Notes under the pieces: model-generated | What the model was told of the DNA's origin: nothing | Database searches by the model: none | Seen by the model: the letters and a program-made list of their open reading frames with translations, nothing else | Program-made: the position numbers and the translations under genes | Source of the DNA: Piezodorus guildinii | Lineage: Eukaryota; Arthropoda; Insecta; Hemiptera; Pentatomidae | Assembly (NCBI GenBank): GCA_023052935.1 | Contig: CM041295.1 | Location: 167,330,366-167,394,365, forward strand | DNA length: 64,000 nucleotides | Reading direction: 5' to 3' | Part shown: positions 1 through 9,267 of the stretch, piece after piece | How the letters are laid out: every line of letters starts with the position of its first letter | Position numbering within the stretch: the stretch's first letter is position 1

Positions 1-539
1 ATAAAGCTATTTAAATAAATTCAATAGATTTTATTGGCTACCAAGGCTTGCAAGTGACACAAGCTGGTTTCGTAATTTGTGATTAAAATAAAAAAGTAGT
101 GAAAATAAATACAATTATTTTAGATCTGGTTGTACAAAAGATGTTTATATCTTAAAATAGAAATATGTGTGCTTTAGAAGGTTGAATCTATCTTTCGTAA
201 CTGTTTTACCAATGAACCTTGATAAGTTTTTTGTCATTATTTTATGATTCGATCGCATTTACTTTGACACTCCAATTTTTAATTAATACAGTCTTGCATA
301 TCAATAATCAAACATATAAATATTTTTATAGTTTTTTCAAATTATTTCATAGGCGTACTTACCCATTTCACTTCGGGTCCTCAAAAAATAGCTTTTTCAA
401 GATCTAAAAACAGAAAACGAAATATAAGCGAATTTAAAACTGTTGGGTATATGATAGGATGAAAGAATGTAACTTACATAAGTAAAGATAAATGTAGAGC
501 AGTAAGCATTGAATGATTAGAGAGAAATAGAAGGAGCTC
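1..539. other. AT-rich stretch, nothing recognised
   Basis: No coding or repeat signal was recognised. The short open frames here have no family-like sequence and are treated as chance. Confidence 0.6.
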
Positions 540-705
540 AGAGAAACACTGAAAGGGCTCGTAGGGCGGAAGGCGATAACCGATTGGCTGACAGCCGGGG
601 GTGGAACCTGCGCATGAGTTCCGCCCCCGGCTCCCATTGGTCGCTTCCATATTGATCCTGGGGGCGGGGCTGCCCTTAACTCACCCTTGGCCCTACGCTC
701 AATAC
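540..705. promoter_or_regulatory. GC-rich CCAAT/GC-box island (candidate promoter or element 5' end)
   Basis: This is a sharp GC-rich patch in an otherwise AT-rich background. It contains an ATTGG (inverted CCAAT box) at 583-587, another ATTGG near 636-640, a GC box (GGGGGCGGGGC) at 660-670, and a 15-bp inverted repeat at 593-632. Clustered CCAAT and GC boxes are typical of polymerase II promoters. No exon or recognised element follows on either side, so it may be the promoter of a gene outside the window, a LINE or LTR 5' end, or an isolated island. Function is inference only. Confidence 0.4.
593..632. repeat. 15-bp inverted repeat (hairpin)
   Basis: The left arm at 593-607 (agccgggggtggaac) and the right arm at 618-632 (gttccgcccccggct) are reverse complements except for one position. 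They are separated by a 10-nt spacer containing TGCGCATG. The hairpin lies between the two CCAAT boxes of the surrounding island. Confidence 0.75.
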
Positions 706-824
706 ACTACTCACTGCTCTACACCTCAAAAGACATCCTCATTCTTTTTTAATTCAATTTTTTTTCATGGCTTAGGGAGATAATGTATCATTCATTTGGT
801 CTCAGTAAAGCTAATATCACTTCC

Positions 825-848
825 TATATATATATATATATATATATC
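825..848. repeat. (TA)n microsatellite
   Basis: An uninterrupted TA dinucleotide run. The DNA on both sides of it (706-824 and 849-1189) shows nothing else recognisable. Confidence 0.9.
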
Positions 849-1189
849 CATCACTTCCCGATTTATAAAATATTCAGAAAGAGAAACTTTTGCAATGACA
901 AGAACTTTTTAAATCTTGAACAGAAATAAAGGTTTTGTGTAGCTCTGAATCGAAATAACTAAAACCTGCAAAAGATTCTTATCATGTGTTACGTACGCCT
1001 AGCTCAAGACGAAATAAATTTGCTCATTGAAAATAATCATATGCTTCTAATGTTACATTAACCTTTTCACCGAAATTGACGAATTAGTAGTGCCATGTAA
1101 TAACACACATTTTAATCCTTTTCCAAACTTTTTTAAGAAATAAATCAAGCTATTTTTATTAAAATCGCTAGATTAATATAAAATTAAAT

Positions 1190-1437
1190 ATGGGTCAATC
1201 CATTTGAAATCGTCCAATTTTCATTAATTTTGCCGCTCCACATTTTCGATTTTCGTGATTTTTTGACCGGTTATTCTCTATCCTTTCGTGAATATAAAAC
1301 CATAAATAAAAAAAAAAAAAAAATCGGGCCAATACTTTTAGTGTTGCAGCCGTTTTAAGTCAACTTTACGGGCGAAAACATGTGATGGAAAAACCTTTCT
1401 AATTCCTTTAATTTTTTAGATATCAAATCAAAACAAA
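1190..1437 (+). repeat. Rep-1 dispersed repeat, left flank of the Penelope-like element
   Basis: This segment aligns by eye with 32430-32690 in the same orientation and with 8301-8465 in the opposite orientation. Shared blocks include TTTTGCCGC, the stretch around CCTTTCGTGAATATAAAACC, and GTTGCAGCCGTTTTAAGTC. It has no coding capacity. The Penelope-like element begins directly after it at about 1438, so this copy is the insertion target. Confidence 0.7.
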
Positions 1438-1528
1438 ATAATTCACTTAACCATAAAATTCCAAATATTATTCTATTATATTAAGTTATTTAAACTTTAT
1501 TCAAGAAATTCAATTTACTTAAATTATA

Positions 1529-1864
1529 TTACTTATTAATTTTGCTCAAAATCTCAGCATAATGATCATTTAAATTCTTTGTGTCTGTTTTGTAATTTAT
1601 ACTGTAGTCAATGTGTTCTGATATATATATTGCCTCTAAAATTTTTCTCCTAAAATCATTGCTTTCTTTATGTACTACTATAGTATTTTCAAAGTCAAAT
1701 TGATGTTTTTTATTTATCACATGTTGTACTAAAGCAGTCTTATTACTATCTTTTTCTTTATTCTTAACATCATTTTGGTGTTGATACATCCTATCCTTCA
1801 AGAACTGCTTTGTTTCACCAATATATACTGCAGGACAATTCACACATGGTATTTTATATACCAT
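1529..1864 (-). pseudogene. GIY-YIG endonuclease domain of the Penelope-like element
   Basis: This 111-residue frame begins MVYKIPCVNCPAVYIGETKQ, the characteristic start of the Penelope GIY-YIG nuclease with its Cys-x2-Cys pair and YIGET. It continues through H-x-N and HVINKKH segments to the natural C-terminus. In the family this domain nicks target DNA for integration. About 315 bp separate it from the RT frame and contain stops. The last 63 codons are duplicated nearly identically in inverted orientation at 5069-5260. Confidence 0.9.
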
Positions 1865-2181
1865 TCCAGATTGAGAGTTTTTTTCTATTTTATCTTTTAG
1901 CTCACTATAATAATTTTTATTTTGTTTCTTGGTTTGAAGGCAAAAGTATATTCTTCCATATCATATAATTTGAAGGATTTTTTAATTTCCTCAGAAAGTC
2001 CCTTTATATAATTGCAGCTTTGGAATTTTTGGGTTGTCTTTAATTTGTTTATTTTTTCACCATTGCTATTATTTTAATTTTTAGTTCTAATATTCAATTC
2101 CCATATGGTTTTTACTATTTTTTTGGGGTAAAAATTTTCTGAAAAAATTTGAAAAACCTTTTCTTTGACCTTATTTAATCT

Positions 2182-2982
2182 TTAATTATCTGTAATTGTG
2201 ATAACTTTTTTGCAAAAATTGTTTACTATATTGTACTTCATATGATACGGATGACATGAAAAATAATTAAGAATTGTGTTACTACAAGTTTCTTTTTTGG
2301 CCCATTCTGTGATGATTATTTCCTTTTTTCTAATCAACATCATATCCAGAAATCTTAATTTGCCTTCTTTTTCTATTTCCATAGTAAACTTCAATCTTTC
2401 ATGGTAATTATTAAGAGCTTTTAGGAAATCCCCTACTACATTCTTTTTTATTATGCAAAATATGTCATCTACATACTTTACTAATAGCTTTACTTTTATA
2501 CCTGAACTTTCTAAAGCATTATTAATTAACTCATTCAATACCATACCTGACAAATATACCGATAAAACTCCACCCATTGGTAAACCAAATAATTGCCTAT
2601 ATATCTCCCCTTTATATTTGAAAATTCCATTTTCACAGCAAAATTTTATCCCTTCTAGAAATATTTTTTTGTTTTTTATATCAGTATCCAATTTTATTTC
2701 TTCCCATTTATCTTCTATTATTTTATACATTAATTTTAATGGAATATTTGTAAACAGAGATATTACATCATAACTGACCATAATTTCATCATCATCAATT
2801 TTTATATTATTAATTTTGCTTTTTACCTCCATAGCGTTTGCTACATCATATTCTTTACTTTTGTAAGAATTTTTGAAACTATTTTTAAAATACTTTGATA
2901 AATTGTTAATTGGTCCATTTATTCCATTTACTATTGGTCTTAATGCTCTATCCTCTTTATGAAGTTTTAACAATTTAAACAT
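2182..2982 (-). pseudogene. Penelope-like reverse transcriptase fragment
   Basis: This 266-residue frame contains the RT core. LKLHKEDRALRPIV is the fingers block, SYDVISLFTNIP is motif A, and GLPMGGVLSVYLSGM is motif B. The catalytic YVDD (motif C) is encoded at 2464-2475, and LRFLDMML is motif D/E. The SLFTNIP and GLPMG strings are typical of Penelope-like RTs and not of LINE or LTR enzymes. The catalytic aspartates are still present, but upstream and downstream frame breaks make the product nonfunctional. The family copies RNA back into DNA at chromosomal nicks; here that is inferred from motifs. Confidence 0.9.
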
Positions 2983-3032
2983 TCTAGGATGGTAACAATG
3001 TTTATTTATTAACTTTTTTGTTAGATTGTCAT

Positions 3033-3737
3033 CTATGAACTTATTCTTTTTAATTTTTCTACATATTGCTTTATTTGTTTACCAATTTCGGGTAGTGAAT
3101 CTGTTCTAAGCTTTCCATATGTGTTTTCTTCATGGAGAATATGTTTCATTTTACTATCATAAACTTCCTGTTTTATTATTGCCACTTTTTTAGTTTTATC
3201 AGATTTTATTATTAATAGATCAGAATATTTCTTTTTAAATTTTATCAATGCTTCTAAATCCTCTTTCCACTTTTTAAATACTTTATTTTCTTTATTACTT
3301 TTGTTTTTTAGGTTATCTATATAATTACCTATTTTTCTGATTATATTATTCCTTAAACTATTTTTATGATTATCACATGTATCCATATTTCTGAGAATTG
3401 TTTCTAAATCAGTTATTAAAATAATAATGTCCTTCCTAATGTCTTTGTGAAATATATTCACATTTTCACCTAAACTCAAAATATTAATGATATTATTTGG
3501 AATTTTTACATTAGTTAGATTTTCTACTAAATTCATTTTATACAAATTTTCGTACCTGTTAACAATTTCAAACTCAGTAGATTTCAAACAGAATCTAAAC
3601 TTTGGATCAATATTATTACTAGAGACAAAGGTTTTGTTTAATTCTTTATTACTATTTTCTCTATTATATGGCTTATTAATCTTTACTTTTATACTTCTTT
3701 TTAATTTATTCATTAATTTTATTTTATATTCATCCAT
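3033..3737 (-). pseudogene. Penelope-like ORF, N-terminal RT region
   Basis: This 234-residue frame is Lys/Asn-rich and precedes the RT fingers. Its C-terminal third (around DKTKKVAIIKQEVY and ENTYGKL) matches the conserved pre-RT block of Penelope-like elements, in which a DK-x-VVI-type segment is followed by a K-x-L segment. It ends with a stop at 3033 and the RT continues in another frame at 2982. The gap of about 50 bp implies a frameshift or small deletion. It is part of a single broken ORF and not an independent gene. Confidence 0.75.
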
Positions 3738-3918
3738 TAGTTTTTTCCTATTATCATTAATAATTTTTTCTATATTGTCTTTGTAATGAGGATATTGAGT
3801 TTTAAATTTTTCTACATTTTTATTAATATTTTTTATAATGTCATTTTTTTAACAAAAAACTTTGTCTAATGTCCAAAAATTGTCCTGAATTGGACAGATT
3901 GTAATATTGCTGATAAAT

Positions 3919-3944
3919 AAAAAAAAAAAAAAAAAAAAAAAAAA
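3919..3944. repeat. A/T homopolymer inside the Penelope-like ORF
   Basis: A run of about 26 A on the plus strand lies within the broken ORF. It may be replication slippage or the relic of a poly(A) insertion. Confidence 0.8.
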
Positions 3945-4093
3945 TGTTCAAATTAAGAAATTCCTTAATTACTTTATCAAAAATATTTATTTTATATTGG
4001 CTTCTAATAAAATTACTATTGAATCTATTTTCAAGAGCTATTATTGGATTAATAATATGTGGAGGGAATATTTCTTTACTTTTACATTATTTT

Positions 4094-4233
4094 AAATAAA
4101 ATATTTTACCTTCAGCTTTTACCATTTTTATACATAAAGAAATTATTTCAGTACTAATATCTATTTTAACATCTTTAAACAATGTTGAAAAATTATCTTT
4201 TAATTCCTTAAATGCTATATTAAATACTGCCAT
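4094..4233 (-). pseudogene. Penelope-like ORF, N-terminal start fragment
   Basis: A 46-residue frame starts at an ATG on the minus strand (4233), begins MAVFNIAFKELKDNFSTLF, and ends at a stop near 4094. It lies between the pseudo-LTR and the longer N-terminal frame at 3737, so it is probably the start of the element's protein. It is cut off by a stop. A homopolymer of about 26 nt at 3919-3944 further separates it from the rest. The assignment comes from position, not from a recognised domain. Confidence 0.5.
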
Positions 4234-4298
4234 CTTGGATCTCAGTTCAGTTTAATTAATTTTTATTACAATTAAAAATTGTTTGAATGAATAATTGT

Positions 4299-4760
4299 AT
4301 TATTAGGTTCCTTTAATTAAAATGATCCATTTCATTCAACTCATTTTATTTTCATATCTTTTTCTCCCTACGTTTCGGCCCTTTGCCATTCTCAAGGGAT
4401 CTACAAAAAACATTTATTTTAAAATTAAAAGATACACAACATTATTTTTTACATTCTTATAAAGCAATTTACATACCTCTTTATATTCCATCATGCACTC
4501 TATATAATATATAAATATATATTTTGTCATAATTTAGTAAAATAAAATTAAAACTATTACAGGCTGACCAGCCCTGTCCTGGTTGTTATCATCCACTGGA
4601 TTAAAGAAATGTATTCCTTCACTCTTAACTATTGATATCAAAACCAATATACACACATATATTGTTTTATTACCTCCTCCTCAGTCAAGTCCACATTTGT
4701 TTTCACAGCCAAAAACTTTTTCTTTTAAAATTCTTTAATAAATTATTACCATACATAAAC
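4299..4760 (-). repeat. Penelope pseudo-LTR, minus copy
   Basis: This segment is almost an exact reverse complement of about 5508-5964. Shared landmarks are the ACCAGGACAGGGCTGGTC block, the GGCCGAAACGTAGG motif, and the end at CCTAATAAT. Penelope-like elements carry such pseudo-LTRs, often in inverted or tandem partial arrangements, and these commonly contain hammerhead ribozyme motifs. It lies upstream of the minus-strand ORF start at 4233, as a 5' pseudo-LTR should. Confidence 0.85.
4366..4402 (-). ncRNA. Degenerate hammerhead-like motif, minus copy
   Basis: On the minus strand a CCTTGAGAATGGC segment is followed by a short loop and GGGCCGAAACGTAGG. The CGAAAC element and the GGC/GCC stem resemble the 3' half of a hammerhead core. 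The first half does not match CUGAUGA, so I expect no or weak self-cleavage. Hammerhead motifs in Penelope pseudo-LTRs are established; this assignment is by pattern. Confidence 0.45.
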
Positions 4761-4775
4761 ATATACATACATACC

Positions 4776-4791
4776 ACACACACACACACAC

Positions 4792-4843
<52 letters not shown>

Positions 4844-4888
4844 TACACACACATACACACACACATACATACATATACATAAACACAT
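4776..4888. repeat. (CA)n-rich microsatellite
   Basis: Alternating CA with TA interruptions, located at the outer edge of the pseudo-LTR. An inverted partner, (TG)n at 5363-5510, occupies the equivalent position in the other arm. Confidence 0.9.
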
Positions 4889-5068
4889 AAACAAATATAT
4901 TCTAAAACTTTCTAAAGCATTATTAATTAACTCATTCAATACCATACATCTGATAAAACTAAAAAAGTGGCAATAATAAAACAGGAAGTTTATGAAGGAT
5001 AGGATGTATCAACACCAAAATGATGTTAAGAATAAAGAAAAATATAGTAATAAGACTGCTTTTAACAT

Positions 5069-5260
5069 GTGATAAATAAAAAACATCAATTTGACTTTGA
5101 AAATACTATAGTAGTACATAAAGAAAGCAATGATTTTAGGGGAAAAATTTTAGAGGCAATATATATATCAGAACACATTGACTACAGTATAAATTACAAA
5201 ACAGACACAAAGAATTTAAATGATCATTATGCTGAGATTTTGAGCAAAATTAATAAGTAA
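5069..5260 (+). pseudogene. GIY-YIG C-terminal fragment of the inverted arm
   Basis: The 63 codons are nearly identical to the C-terminal end of the minus-strand nuclease frame (1529-1717). They end in the same EILSKINK terminus. The upstream catalytic part is missing because the frame is fused to an RT fragment through an internal deletion near 5000. No function is expected. Confidence 0.85.
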
Positions 5261-5362
5261 TATAATTTAAGTAAATTGAATTTCTTGAATAAAGTTTAAA
5301 TAACTTAATATAATAGAATAATATTTGGAATTTTATGGTTAAGTGAATTATCTTGTTTTTAA

Positions 5363-5417
5363 TTGAATATTAATATATTTGTTTATGTGTTTATGTATAT
5401 GTATGTATGTGTGTGTT

Positions 5418-5504
<87 letters not shown>

Positions 5505-5510
5505 TTATGT
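5363..5510. repeat. (TG)n-rich microsatellite
   Basis: A long TG run with TATG interruptions joins the 3' end of the inverted arm to its pseudo-LTR. It mirrors the CA tract at 4776-4888. Open frames across either tract only encode Cys-Val or His-Thr repeats. Confidence 0.9.
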
Positions 5511-5964
5511 ATGGTAATAATTTATTAAAGAATTTTAAAAGAAAAAGTTTTTGGCTGTGAAAACAAATGTGGACTTGACTGAGGAGGAGGTAATAAAACA
5601 ATATATGTGTGTATATTGGTTTTGATATCAATAGTTAAGAGTGAGGGAATACATTTCTTTAATCCAGTGGATGATAACAACCAGGACAGGGCTGGTCAGC
5701 CTGTAATAGTTTTAATTTTATTTTACTAAATTATGACAAAATATATATTTATATATTATATAGAGTGCATGATGGAATATAAAGAGGTATGTAAATTGCT
5801 TTATAAGAATGTAAAAAATAATGTTGTGTATCTTTTAATTTTAAAATAAATGTTTTTTGTAGATCCCTTGAGAATGGCAAAGGGCCGAAACGTAGGGAGA
5901 AAAAAATATGAAAATAAAATGAGTTGAATGAAATGGATCATTTTAATTAAAGGAACCTAATAAT
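5508..5964 (+). repeat. Penelope pseudo-LTR, plus copy
   Basis: The inverted partner of 4299-4760. It ends at CCTAATAAT, after which Rep-1 sequence resumes. It carries the second hammerhead-like motif at 5861-5897. Confidence 0.85.
5861..5897 (+). ncRNA. Degenerate hammerhead-like motif, plus copy
   Basis: Same motif as at 4366-4402, reading CCTTGAGAATGGC, then a loop, then GGGCCGAAACGTAGG. The CGAAAC half fits a hammerhead core and the CUGAUGA half does not. Confidence 0.45.
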
Positions 5965-6167
5965 TCTAGTTTTTGTTTGGTTCTTAAATATACAAAATTA
6001 CCAGAGTTAATATTTTTTAATGAAAACGTTATTTTAACATTTAAGAGAGTTTTATAACTCCGGAACCAGCTTAGTCTCAAAGACCAAATTTGTATCACTT
6101 AAACAGATCGTATAGATAGGTAATTTGTATAAGTTTCATAATTTTTCACTCAGTCCCTTTTGAGATA
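5965..6167 (-). repeat. Rep-1 dispersed repeat between Penelope and Jockey-A insertions
   Basis: The reverse complement of this segment aligns with about 32940-33140 (shared ATATTAACTC, GGTT.GAGTTATAAAA and AACAAAAACTAG blocks). It continues at 8301 after the Jockey-A insertion. Positions 6152-6167 (agtcccttttgagata) form the left copy of that insertion's target-site duplication. Confidence 0.7.
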
Positions 6168-6263
6168 GTTTAGTTTTTAAGTATTTATTGTGTAAATTTA
6201 ATTTTTTTATTTTGATTCGCAGGTGTATATCGATATATTTTTTTCTCTTTTCTTTAATTAATA

Positions 6264-7440
6264 ATGGTCTTGGATAAAAATACGTCCGGTAAGGACTCAG
6301 AGGAGACCCCCTTCTCTGAAATAAGTGAAACGGACTCTCAACATTTGGCTCGCCGTATGAAACGGCACCGGAACTCCCTTCCTCCCGGATCTGCGGGTAA
6401 TTCACCAAATAAAAAAAAAGAACAAATAAAATAAAACCAAGCAAACAACTGAACAAAGTATGTCACCGCCAAAAACCCGCATTAAACTCACTGCAGCCAA
6501 CACAATAGAACCAGTTCCATCAACATCAGCCGCTCCGTCCGTTTCAACATCTATCTCTGTCGGTACTTCAAGTACGCCCAACATAAATTCAGAGTCTCAA
6601 GAGTTTGTGATCCCGAGCCCTCACCAATATTCGTCAACAATATACATAACTCTATGTCGTTCGGTCAAGAAATTGCAGATTTGATCGGACAGCCCAACTT
6701 TCGACGTTATTCGAAAATAAATGATATCAAGATCAATGCAAATGAAGACAGTTATAAAAAGCTAGTCAACCATTTGAACTCAAAAAGCAACGACATTTAT
6801 TGTTATCAATTGAAACAAGAGAAGTGATATCGTGCCGTTCTTAGAGGGCTCCACTTATCAACTTCCACAGATGCCATCAAAAGAGGGATAGAAGAAATAG
6901 GCCATAATGTCAGGAAGGTCTCTCCCGTCTTCCATCCAATGGGAAAATATCCACTGCCTCTATTTTTCGTGGATTTAGAACCTGCCACAAATAACCCAGA
7001 AATCTTCAATGTAACACGACTGGTATACTCCATTGTACGATTTGAACAACCTAGGCAGACATCTACAATAGTACAGTTTACCAAATGTCAAAATTTGGGA
7101 CACACTAAATCCTACTGTTACCACCAGACCCGGTGTGTCAAATGTGCCGGCCCTCATGCTACAGAGACCTGCCTGAAATATCGTGATGAACCAGCAAACC
7201 ATATGTGCTCTATATGGTGAAGCACACCCAGCGAGCTACAGAGGCTGTTCGGTCTATAAAAATCTGCTCAGACATAGATCACAGATGATCAGATCAGATG
7301 ATCAGATCAGATGATCAGATGATCAGAAGATGATCAGACATAGATCATACGCTCTACCTAAAAGTCTGGAGCAGAAAAGTAATACGCATGTACCACCACC
7401 TGTACTGGTTGACCTCGTGAATTTCCCAGAAATTTAAAAA
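6264..7440 (+). pseudogene. Jockey-A ORF1 (Gag-like RNA-binding protein), broken
   Basis: ORF1 starts at the ATG at 6264 (MVLDKNTSGKDSEETPFSE) and loses frame in an A-run near 6410. It continues in other frames at 6460-6684 and 6939-7220. The last piece has the typical Jockey block PLFFVDLEPATNNPEIF. The CCHC knuckles CQNLGHTKSYC and CVKCAGPHATETC follow. In the family this protein packages the element RNA. A GATCA-type minisatellite expansion interrupts the end of the zinc-finger region. Confidence 0.85.
7267..7345. repeat. GATCAGAT minisatellite inside ORF1
   Basis: About eight imperfect repeats of GATCAGAT/GATCA lie between an ACATAGATCA duplicated on both sides. The related copy at 38100-38260 lacks it, so it is a local expansion after divergence. 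Confidence 0.85.
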
Positions 7441-7943
7441 CCTACTCTCAACATGACTCCACAGGCAACTACTCCAAGACCTGGAAATCAAGTTCGACAG
7501 AAGATCAAGAAGCCTTTCTCCGCGATCATCTCGCAGCCTCAACAGCCCAGACGGCAGGCGCCTCCGAACTCCCAGCCCATGACCCAGGTCTCCCATCCCC
7601 AGCTTGAAGCTCCACACAAACCAACCCATCCTCAGATACCTGTTAGGGTTAAATTACCTCCAGAAAAACCTCACCCAATCCCACCCCGTTCTTCTGTACA
7701 GCCAAATCAACCCTATCCTCTACCCTAAACATCCCAAAATACATATCCTTGTACCCCTCGACGGGTGCAGACTCCAGCCAATGTACCAGCTCAACTAAAT
7801 TATCCTCCCCAATCCTATAATATAATCCCCACCTGACTTTTACTCCATCCTCAATTCATTCCTATTAGATCTCAATGAAACCATCCATCCACTTTTCCCC
7901 TTCTCACTCGTATCCTTTCCGAAGTCCCATTTGATTTCCCACG
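7441..7943 (+). pseudogene. Jockey-A ORF1, proline-rich C-terminal region
   Basis: The frames at 7453-7728 and 7604-7798 encode a Pro/Gln/Ser-rich tail (ISQPQQPRRQAPPNSQP and similar). It matches the corresponding tail of the copy at 38279-38665. Jockey ORF1 proteins usually end in such a low-complexity region after the zinc knuckles. Frame is lost near 7728. Confidence 0.7.
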
Positions 7944-8172
7944 ATGAGTGAAAAGCCCCTAGCTATCATCTTGTGGAACGCTAACGGCCTACTTAACCAC
8001 CGTGACTGATGAAGAAAAGTCACAGACATTCGCTCAACATCTCTTTGTAATTTACAACCCGCATCCTGATATCCTTAATCCCCATCACCTCGAATGTGTT
8101 GAAGCAGAACTGGATATTCCATTCCAGATGGCACTTCCTCCTAAATCATTCCATCATGGCCTCGAGACCTTC
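7944..8172 (+). pseudogene. Jockey-A ORF2 remnant with two internal deletions
   Basis: The ORF2 start at 7944 reads MSEKPLAIILWNANGL, the first endonuclease motif. It breaks at about 8006 into the linker between endonuclease and RT (around SQTFAQHLF and LDIPFQMALPPK). It breaks again at about 8155 into the last codons before the family stop (LETF*). Endonuclease, RT and thumb are absent, so this copy cannot be autonomous. Confidence 0.85.
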
Positions 8173-8300
8173 TAGTTTAGATTACCTATTGGAGTGCTGC
8201 CAATGGACAGTTTCTCTTCATATCTTTTTCATGTGTTTTATATAACAGCTAATTTACTAGATGTATTAATCAATACAGTTATAAATAATAGATAAAAAAA

Positions 8301-8465
8301 AGTCCCTTTTGAGATATTCCCGTGTAAAAATCGCAATTTTATTTCTTTTATTTATGGTTTTATATTCACGAAAGGATAGAGAATAGCTGGTCAAAAAATG
8401 ACGAAAATCAAAAATATGGAGCGGCAAGGTCTGGACGATTTCGAATTGATTGATAATACGTATTG
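8301..8465 (-). repeat. Rep-1 continuation right of the Jockey-A insertion
   Basis: Resumes Rep-1 after the duplicated target site (8301-8316). Its reverse complement matches 1205-1310, including the CCTTTCGTGAATATAAAACC block. Confidence 0.7.
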
Positions 8466-8523
8466 AATAATAATACGAATTGGATTGGTAATACGAATTG
8501 ACGTTAAGATAATACGTATATTG
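8453..8523. repeat. TAATACGAATTG minisatellite
   Basis: Four imperfect copies of TAATACGWATTG at about 8454, 8471, 8489 and 8510, spaced 17-21 bp apart. Confidence 0.7.
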
Positions 8524-9267
8524 CCTTGAATCCCATTTATTTTTTTACTCTGCCAGTCTATTTCATTGAGGATGAATCTATTTATCCTAATTGAAATAAT
8601 CAAATATGGCTTAAATGCCGAACTTTTAAAATAACTTTCACTAAATGTCTTTTAAATTTAAATGACACACTATTTTTTTTTTTAAGCATTGCTGGAAAAT
8701 GACTGAATCCGAAAACCAACTGGAAAAAAAAACAGCAGAAATATTTTTCCAGGCGTTTTTTTTTAAATGTTTTACAAGAACTTACCAATATATGCGATAG
8801 CTTAAATTTTCAAATTCGAGTTTTCGTAACAACCTAAACGTTTTTTCGTTCCCTGAGTCAAGATGATCAAGCCTCACCAAAATGTCTGTGAGTCTACGAG
8901 TATTTACGCGGTTAGTAAAGTAGTTGGGAAACTTTTAAGTCGTAAGAGAATTATATAATTGGGATTTTACAAAAACTCTTTCATCTCGATGAAGTTCCAC
9001 CTTATACCACTCAGTTTACACCTGTTAACGATTTTCTCAAAAACCTCACTAACGATTTTTACTAAACATCCTACATCCATGTAAAATTAAATGAGCCTTC
9101 ATGTAATTGAGACGTTGATTTCCAAAAGGTACTAAAGGACATTTTTTTCAAATTTGATATTTTCACATATATGTATTCTAATGGTTTAGTTTTATCTAAA
9201 TCCATCATCAAATTTTATCTAAAATACATAAAAATCCTTTATAAAAGTATTTTAAAATTGCATTTCA

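Larger units (their letters stand above)
1438..4890 (-). mobile_element. Penelope-like retroelement, main arm (pLTR plus broken RT/GIY-YIG ORF)
   Basis: Read on the minus strand, this arm runs from a (TG)n tract and pseudo-LTR (4890 to 4299), through a broken ORF (4233 to 1529), to a 3' end near 1438. The ORF carries a Penelope-type reverse transcriptase and a GIY-YIG endonuclease, which together are diagnostic of endonuclease-bearing Penelope-like elements. Frames are broken at about 4094, by an A/T homopolymer at 3919-3944, between 3033 and 2982, and between 2182 and 1864. Part of the same element is repeated in inverted orientation at 4950-5964. Confidence 0.9.
4950..5964 (+). mobile_element. 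Penelope-like element, inverted partial arm
   Basis: Read on the plus strand, this arm has a short RT-region fragment (about 4951-5000, equal to the reverse complement of 3160-3212). It is joined by an internal deletion to the C-terminal GIY-YIG coding end (5001-5260) and the same 3' end (to about 5346). A (TG)n tract and a pseudo-LTR (5508-5964) follow. It faces the main arm head-to-head. A scrap at 4900-4945 also matches the RT region at 2508-2550. Sequence agreement with the main arm is near identical, so both arms probably arose in one insertion event. Confidence 0.85.
6168..8300 (+). mobile_element. Jockey-clade LINE, family A, copy 1 (internally deleted)
   Basis: The element is bounded by a perfect 16-bp target-site duplication, agtcccttttgagata at 6152-6167 and 8301-8316. 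It comprises a short 5' UTR, a broken Gag-like ORF1 (from 6264), the first few codons of ORF2 (7944), a piece of the ORF2 linker, the last ORF2 codons, a 3' UTR and a short A-rich tail. Most of the endonuclease and all of the RT are missing. Two internal junctions, near 8006 and 8155, show the loss happened in two steps or before mobilisation. Confidence 0.9.

Noticed and set aside
219..783. Three short frames around the GC island
   Set aside because: No domain-like sequence; lengths are within chance expectation.
4632..5631. Open frames of His-Thr or Cys-Val repeats on both strands
   Set aside because: They are translations of the CA/TG microsatellites at 4776-4888 and 5363-5510.
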